DNA of 41,626 nucleotides from assembly GCA_025201765.1 (NCBI GenBank), contig MU623556.1, positions 1 to 41,626 on the forward strand, written 5' to 3'. Positions 36,417 to 41,626 of this stretch are shown here, piece by piece. The first letter of the stretch is position 1. Every line of letters begins with the position of its first letter. Source of the stretch: Daldinia sp. FL1419 (lineage: Eukaryota; Ascomycota; Sordariomycetes; Xylariales; Hypoxylaceae). A program made the translations under genes and the position numbers. The notes beneath the pieces were generated by a model that saw only the letters and a program-made list of their open reading frames with translations, did no database searches and was not told where the DNA came from.

Positions 36417-37647
36417 TTACGAAATTGGCGTCCGAGTGCTAACCGCTTCCACATACTGTCCTCTCGCCCTCATTCGTCGATAGTCTTCCTGTACAACCGG
36501 TTCATATTTGGTAGGATGATTCTCATCCGTGCAAACAGACAGGCATTCAATGACAGATTTCTCGTCTGGCGAAACGAAGTAAGGGATCGAGTATCTCGAC
36601 TCGGTCATAAGTTCCTCGTTCATGTTTATATTATTCTGAATAGGCGGAAGAGTGACACGGTGGAGAGTAGACTTTAAGAAATCTTAAGAGTTATGCAGTT
36701 AGTTGATGATGATTTTCCGAGAGCGCATTGACCCTCAGGAAGATACGAGAGAGGGCGTACCGTTGCTCCATCTCATAAGCAAATCGCCGACGTTCATGAT
36801 CAACGCGTTCTTCATCGGCGTCGCGTCAAGAAATCGGCCGGGCGAGCCAGGATGCTCAACTTGTAAACCTCCACAATTATCTTGAAATAGCATCGTGATT
36901 GTCCCCCAATCCGAATGGGCTGGCATTCTTGCCATGAGATTGTTAGAAAGCTTCCCTGCTTCGATCGGCGGGTAGTGAAGCAGTCGTAACTGATTATTAA
37001 CGCCGCTGTGAAATCGCAGGAAGAAGTCTTCGTCTTGTAAGCCGATGCCGATTGCTAGAGCGCGCAACAGTTCTTTCGCTACTCTGAAGCACTCCCAATA
37101 AAATTGCGTCATGAATTCGCGGAAACCAGGGAGAACGTCTTGGGGTAACCAGACATTAGGTTGTGTTTGAGAATCTTCGCTACCGATTTCGTAACTCTCC
37201 TATTCAAGATTTAATATTCGTCCATTTTATGGATTAAAGACCAACCTTGAAATCTGAGATTTTTCTGTTTTCGGCCTCTTTCGTCTCGTCGCCATCTTTG
37301 ATGATATCCTGCGACACTTTCTCTAGACCTGGCCACGAATATCCTCGGTGGACATTAGGGCCTAGATTATTAGTTTGAGAATTTGATTCTTAATTCAAGA
37401 ACGAAAACCCACCTGGAGGATGAGGAGCTAGCATCTTCTTTTCTTGGGGAAGGCCAAAGAGCTTTTTCGACCAACCAAAAGCCTCTTCAAGTATTCTACT
37501 TGATACACCATGGTTGATTATGTAGACGAAGCCAACCCGGCGACATGCATTGGTTAACTCTCGGGAAACGTGTTCCTTATCTTCTACCGAGCCCTTCGAC
37601 CATGTGTCGAAATCCACTATCGGAATCATTCCTGGATTTGGTGTCAT
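36417..37647 (-). CDS. 2-oxoglutarate-Fe(II) dioxygenase (isopenicillin N synthase-like)
   Basis: Exons on the minus strand are 37647-37413, 37361-37246, 37199-36761 and 36682-36417, giving 351 aa, a normal family length. The three introns are 51, 46 and 78 nt, with phases 1, 0 and 1. The N-terminal DIOX_N region begins IPIVDFDTW and includes CRRVGFVYIINHGV. The C-terminal 2OG-Fe(II) core has the iron ligands His212 and Asp214 (AHSDWGTITMLFQD) and His271 (STLHRVT), and the 2OG-binding Arg293-x-Ser295. The last join is fixed by restoring WSNDFLKSTLHRV across the intron. Family members hydroxylate, desaturate or cyclise small molecules in the cytosol; the substrate here is unknown. It lies 1.3 kb from an FAD oxidoreductase on the same strand, which may or may not be functionally linked. 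Confidence 0.92.
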
Positions 37648-38990
37648 GGCAAGAATACCGACTCGTCAATACCTACGAGGTATTTGTTGTTGCATCTAAG
37701 TGTTAGGTACGAATCCCTTTTTACATATCAAGCAATGCGGGGTTCCCACACACTTCATCATCTTACAATTTCACTGTAAAAATCACCATTAAATACCCAT
37801 TTAGGCACACTAGCCACGTTAAACTGACGAGTGGTTCAGTTTATTATTCATATGTAGGCGCTTACTTAGGGACATATCATCGACTTCCGGTGTTAAAATT
37901 CGAGAACCTTGACCAGCAACGACGTCAACTGCACAAAAAAACTAGCACTGGAGGATACTAGAACCTGAGAGGATTGTCGCAGGGCTGTTTCGGGATCATG
38001 ATGCCCCCTGAATGCTTTAACCTAGTGCTTTATCAGCTTTAAAGTCAAGAACCACCTTACTGTTATTCCTGTCTCATCTAGCCCCAAATTCCGCAATCTC
38101 ATAATTGAAGTTAGTCGCTTCTTAGTCTACCTCATGGCAGGGTGAACAAAGTTCTAGTAAGTCATCCTAAGCAGTATAAGACCTATTAATAATCTGCTGG
38201 GATGGCGAAGATCTTAAGATGTGAAAGGGGAAAACTTGGAGAAAGATTGCCTGGGCAGACATAGCAACAGCGGGGAATATATTTCATTCAACAATTTCCC
38301 CTCCGAACGAGGCACAGAAGTCTTGCATGCTGTATTCCCTCAACATAAAAACGTATAAAATGAGATAGTATATTATCGTATATATCATAGGTCTGCTGTA
38401 TTCCCACCTACCGCCGTCTGCGATAATTAGGTACCTACGATGATCACACTTGTTGTTTTCCCTATTAGGGCGTATCAGAAATACAATTCAAGTTAGAAAG
38501 ATACGATTGAGATTGCCTTTACTTGGCAGCTATATCTGGATATATGTCCCTTTTTTCTTTTTTCTTTTCTTTTCTTTTTTTTTTGGAGTTTATCCCGCAG
38601 TGAGGTTCAACGAAGTAATGTTTCTATTAAAAAGTCTGACGTTTTATCTCGCCTAACTCCTCTGAACCTTTATAGTATAAACACACTAAACTTGAGGGTG
38701 GAAGACAAATGACTACGACCTAGGCTTACGTCAAATGAGGCTCTACATTTTAACTGTTTACTTTACAATATGGCCTATTAAATACAAAGCGATGTATAGG
38801 TAGCATATCGGACTATTCGATGACCATAGTTGACCTAATTAAATGATGCCGCGGGTGAATAGTTAGGCAATATGTGTATTCAACTATGTTAATCTACATG
38901 CACCATGTCGTCTACGTAGATATCACGTTGTTTCTTTATTCCTCTCCCGACGAGGTACCTATCAACTAAACGGTGCCGTAGCATCCCTTA
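37648..38990. other. intergenic region between dioxygenase and FAD oxidoreductase genes
   Basis: No gene seen. It contains an ATTAGGTACCTAC motif at 38428-38439, a T-rich pyrimidine tract at about 38549-38584 and a further AGGTACCT at about 38954-38961, just beyond the oxidoreductase stop. Confidence 0.5.
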
Positions 38991-40829
38991 TTACCCCCTT
39001 TGTGGCCCAAAGTCTCCGTAAAGACTGCCCTTAGCATCCGCAACAGCGAGCTGCTCAAGCCTCCTTGCACCGTCAACGCGCTGCTGCGTAAGCTCATATT
39101 CGGGTGGGAGATCTATGGGAGGGTCGTCACTATCTCCTGCTAGCAACATATCAACGACGGCTCGTGCGGACAGCACGGCGTTCGGCATTCCATGTCCCGT
39201 GTAACCTGCACACAACCATAGTCCCGGACCGCCGCCTAAGCTAGCTGGTACTTCACCTACCCATGGGTGAGAGTCCCGTGTGTACCCCATTATACCGCTC
39301 CATTCGAATGTGGGCTCTAAGTCAAGCTTTTGAAGGGGAGGTTTTTGTTCCCCTGAGGACTGACCTTTGGCGTGAGTGTGGGTGTGGTGGAGAGATAAAT
39401 CAATAACGTTGGATAGTTCACCACGTAAATACCATGACACAGGCTCGTCAATACTACTATCGTCCCATACCCCAATACCTCGGCCCGCAGCGTGCTGCCG
39501 ACCGCCGCCAAAGATGAGCTCCGCAGCTGGCGGGGGTCGCTGGACCAGATAGTCGTCGCGAGCGTAGGGATCTACTGGCTCGCCAACGACATAGTACGTA
39601 TGCATAATGTCAAGAGGCGGGTCTGCTGGATCGGTTGGTGTCTCGGGGGGTTTAAGGGCGGAAATCTGGCCGCGGGTGGGCACCAATAAGTCGCTGAATT
39701 GAGGGAGCAGATGCGACGTGTAGCCGTTGGTGGCGAGGAGAACTCGGGATGTGGTAATTGTGCCGCGCGGGGTGTGGACTGTCCATATAGAGTTATGCTG
39801 GGGTGTTTTACTACTACTAAGACTACTAAGGTTGGTTGATGCCTCAGCTTGCGAGAGTCCTGTTACGGGCGTGTTGGTTTGGAGGTTGAATAATCCCTTG
39901 GATTCTTCTTCGTTGCCTGCAAGCAAGCGCTCCAATACGAAGGCGACGAGTTTATATGGCCATAGGCTTGCGGCATTCCACTGGATTATAGCACCCTCGG
40001 CGTGTGGTATCCTTAGGCCTTCAAGAGTGAGCTCCCGTCGCTCGCCCTCAATAAGGTAGGCAGGACTTCCTGAGAGATCGTCCTCCCCTTTTTTACCTTT
40101 AGTCACAACGGCCACGTTAGCGGCTAAGTCCGGGTAATGTTCCGTAAGATCTTCAACAATCTTTAAGGCGTCATCGAATAAAGCCTTTGAGTAGTAGGCA
40201 TGGGCACCGCTCGTTGACCTCCAGTCGCACGGGATTGAGAACTCTTCAACCAAACTTTTAAGGTATATGAAGTTACGCAGCTCGAACGAGGCGATGTGTG
40301 GCTTGGGGAGATATATTGCCGGTTGGCAATGGCCTCCATTCTGAAATCATGTTGGTATTAGTAAGTAGACCATATAACCGTAATAAAAATGAGATGAGAC
40401 ATAATATATAGGCATGTATCGATGACCTTAGCTTGATACAGATTCCTGTAGACGATTACGGAGAATGTATAAAATGAGAATCTTTCGAATTAAAGGTTAA
40501 GTACATCTGACTTTGAGTTCATTCTAATGTAGTGCATTTTCTTATTTGTATAGAAATATTATTATGCTTACTCTTCCGGTAGCTCCCGAACAAGCCTCTC
40601 GCGCCTCAACCATCACGATGTTCCAGTCGGGCTGCTTTTCCTTTAAGAAGTGAGCGGCAAAACTCCCTGTGATACCGCTCCCTACAATAACCACATCGGC
40701 GGAGCGGGGCAAATCTTTTGTCGTACGATGGCCCAGTAATTTGCCTGAGAGTTCCTTGTGCCAGTATGATTTGGTCGGATTGTCAACGGGTAGGCCTGAC
40801 TGGCCCTCAAGGAGTTGGGGTTGTGTCAT
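38991..40829 (-). CDS. FAD-dependent oxidoreductase, DAO superfamily
   Basis: Exons on the minus strand are 40829-40572 and 40340-38991, giving 535 aa. The 231-nt intron has a GTAAGC donor and a GATTTCAG acceptor and joins at phase 0, restoring SGATGRNGGHCQP. The Rossmann dinucleotide-binding motif G50-S-G-I-T-G55 follows a hydrophobic strand (ADVVIVG), with Glu75 at the end of the next strand as the expected ribose ligand. The C-terminal part carries the family signature EWSGIMGYTRDSHPWVGEV and CAGYTGHGMPNA. DAO-fold enzymes oxidise amines, amino acids or similar C-N substrates with FAD; the substrate here is unknown. No signal peptide or membrane segment is visible. It is the last gene before the AT-saturated right edge, and its reading frame shows no RIP-like damage. 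Confidence 0.9.
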
Positions 40830-41240
40830 GCTGACTTCTCAAGAACCTCTTATGTATAAATGCCGACAGGGAAAATGGTTAGGTTGGGTCATGAGTTAAT
40901 TTGGGATGAGATTTAATGTGAGTTGTACGTCTAAGTTGAGATCTGATATGTAAAATTGAAGTATCGAGTGAGATGGGTAAAGAAACGTGCTTAATAACGA
41001 GCATAGTTATAAGTTATTAGTGCCTAACTGTAATTAAAATGTTTTGATGTACAAATGCCGGGATATAATACTAGGGTGTATATAAATTGGGGATTCAATT
41101 ATATCATCATATGCCTGGCAGTTGATAATAAGTGTTAGATATAAGTGTGTAGATTTAATATAATTATTTTAAGATTTTAATTATGTTATAGATATGATTT
41201 AAATGATTTTATATAAGCCTTATAGGTTTTTACGTAATTA
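40830..41240. other. transition to AT-rich flank
   Basis: Upstream region of the FAD oxidoreductase, with a TATA-like ATTTATACATAAG on the minus strand near 40850-40863. Composition becomes steadily richer in A and T after about 41000. No gene seen. Confidence 0.45.
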
Positions 41241-41267
41241 TTAGGGTTTAGGGTTAAGGTTAGGGTT
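41241..41267 (+). repeat. degenerate telomere-like TTAGGG run
   Basis: TTAGGG, TTTAGGG, TTAAGG, TTAGGG and TTT follow one another within 27 bases. TTAGGG is the telomere repeat of most filamentous ascomycetes, and this strand reads 5' to 3' toward the right end of the window. The run is followed by more than 350 bases of AT-saturated DNA, so it is interstitial here. Confidence 0.7.
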
Positions 41268-41626
41268 TGTAAGCCTTTATTTATTATATAATAATACCTT
41301 TTATATAGGAGAGAAAATAATGCCTTTGTTATATTTAAATAATATTTTTTAATTATTGAGAATATAATAATATTTTTTTTTTTTAAATGTATTAATAAAT
41401 TTTTAATAAGAAATTTATAATATTTATATAAAATTATTTTCTTTTTTTTTATTTATAATTATTTATTAATTTGTTTTTTTTTTTACTTAAATTTTTTTTT
41501 ATTATTTATTTAGTATATTTAAGGTTAAAATCTTTATATTTAATTAAATATTTATTATTTTATTTATTTAAAATATAATATTAATATAATTTAAATAAAA
41601 TTTTATTAGAATATAATAATTAACAA
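41268..41626. repeat. AT-saturated right flank, RIP-like
   Basis: Almost only A and T, with long T runs. Positions 41461-41520 contain 3 G/C in 60 bases. No open frame. The composition mirrors the left flank, so the coding part of the window sits between two AT-rich blocks. Confidence 0.6.

Overview
The window is nuclear DNA of a filamentous ascomycete (Pezizomycotina, most likely Sordariomycetes). The evidence is short spliceosomal introns (about 60-230 nt) with GTRNGT donors and CTAAC/CTRAY branch sites, single-gene transcription units, fungal-specific proteins (Kex1, Boi-type SH3-SAM-PH, fungal Med1), and AT-saturated flanks that look like repeat-induced point mutation (RIP). No rRNA, tRNA, CRISPR array or bacterial-type operon was found.

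Layout. Positions 1-600 are almost pure A/T. Positions 600-6900 have mixed composition but no convincing gene. One short gene of an uncharacterised fungal family lies at 6962-7513. The core block then holds: KEX1 (9461-11525, +, 3 exons), a SP-RING/MIZ zinc-finger protein (13829-17587, -, 3 exons), a Boi1/2-like polarity protein (20295-23349, +, 3 exons), Mediator subunit MED1 (24735-26825, -, 2 exons), an unrecognised 678-aa disordered protein (28564-30600, -), an AIM24-family protein with a Pro/Gln-rich N-terminus (33885-35269, -, 4 exons including a 22-nt and a 27-nt exon), a 2OG-Fe(II) dioxygenase (36417-37647, -, 4 exons) and a DAO-type FAD oxidoreductase (38991-40829, -, 2 exons). From about 41000 the sequence becomes AT-saturated again and carries a short degenerate TTAGGG run.

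The genes from KEX1 to MED1 are housekeeping genes (secretory processing, SUMO ligation or transcription, polarity, RNA polymerase II transcription) with no evident shared pathway. The two oxidoreductases beside the right AT-rich edge are more accessory in character. Five consecutive genes from 24735 to 40829 lie on the minus strand.

The clearest structure not explained by genes is a 466-bp non-autonomous DNA transposon (hAT-like MITE) at 12143-12608. It has perfect 9-bp terminal inverted repeats, a perfect 8-bp target duplication and subterminal ATTATGCGCATAAT palindromes, and it sits between the convergent 3' ends of KEX1 and the SP-RING gene. A second recurrent signal is a dispersed TACCTAGGTA/AGGTACCT motif that was noticed only between genes. 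All exon joins were worked out by hand from splice consensus, reading-frame continuity and family expectations, without transcript data.
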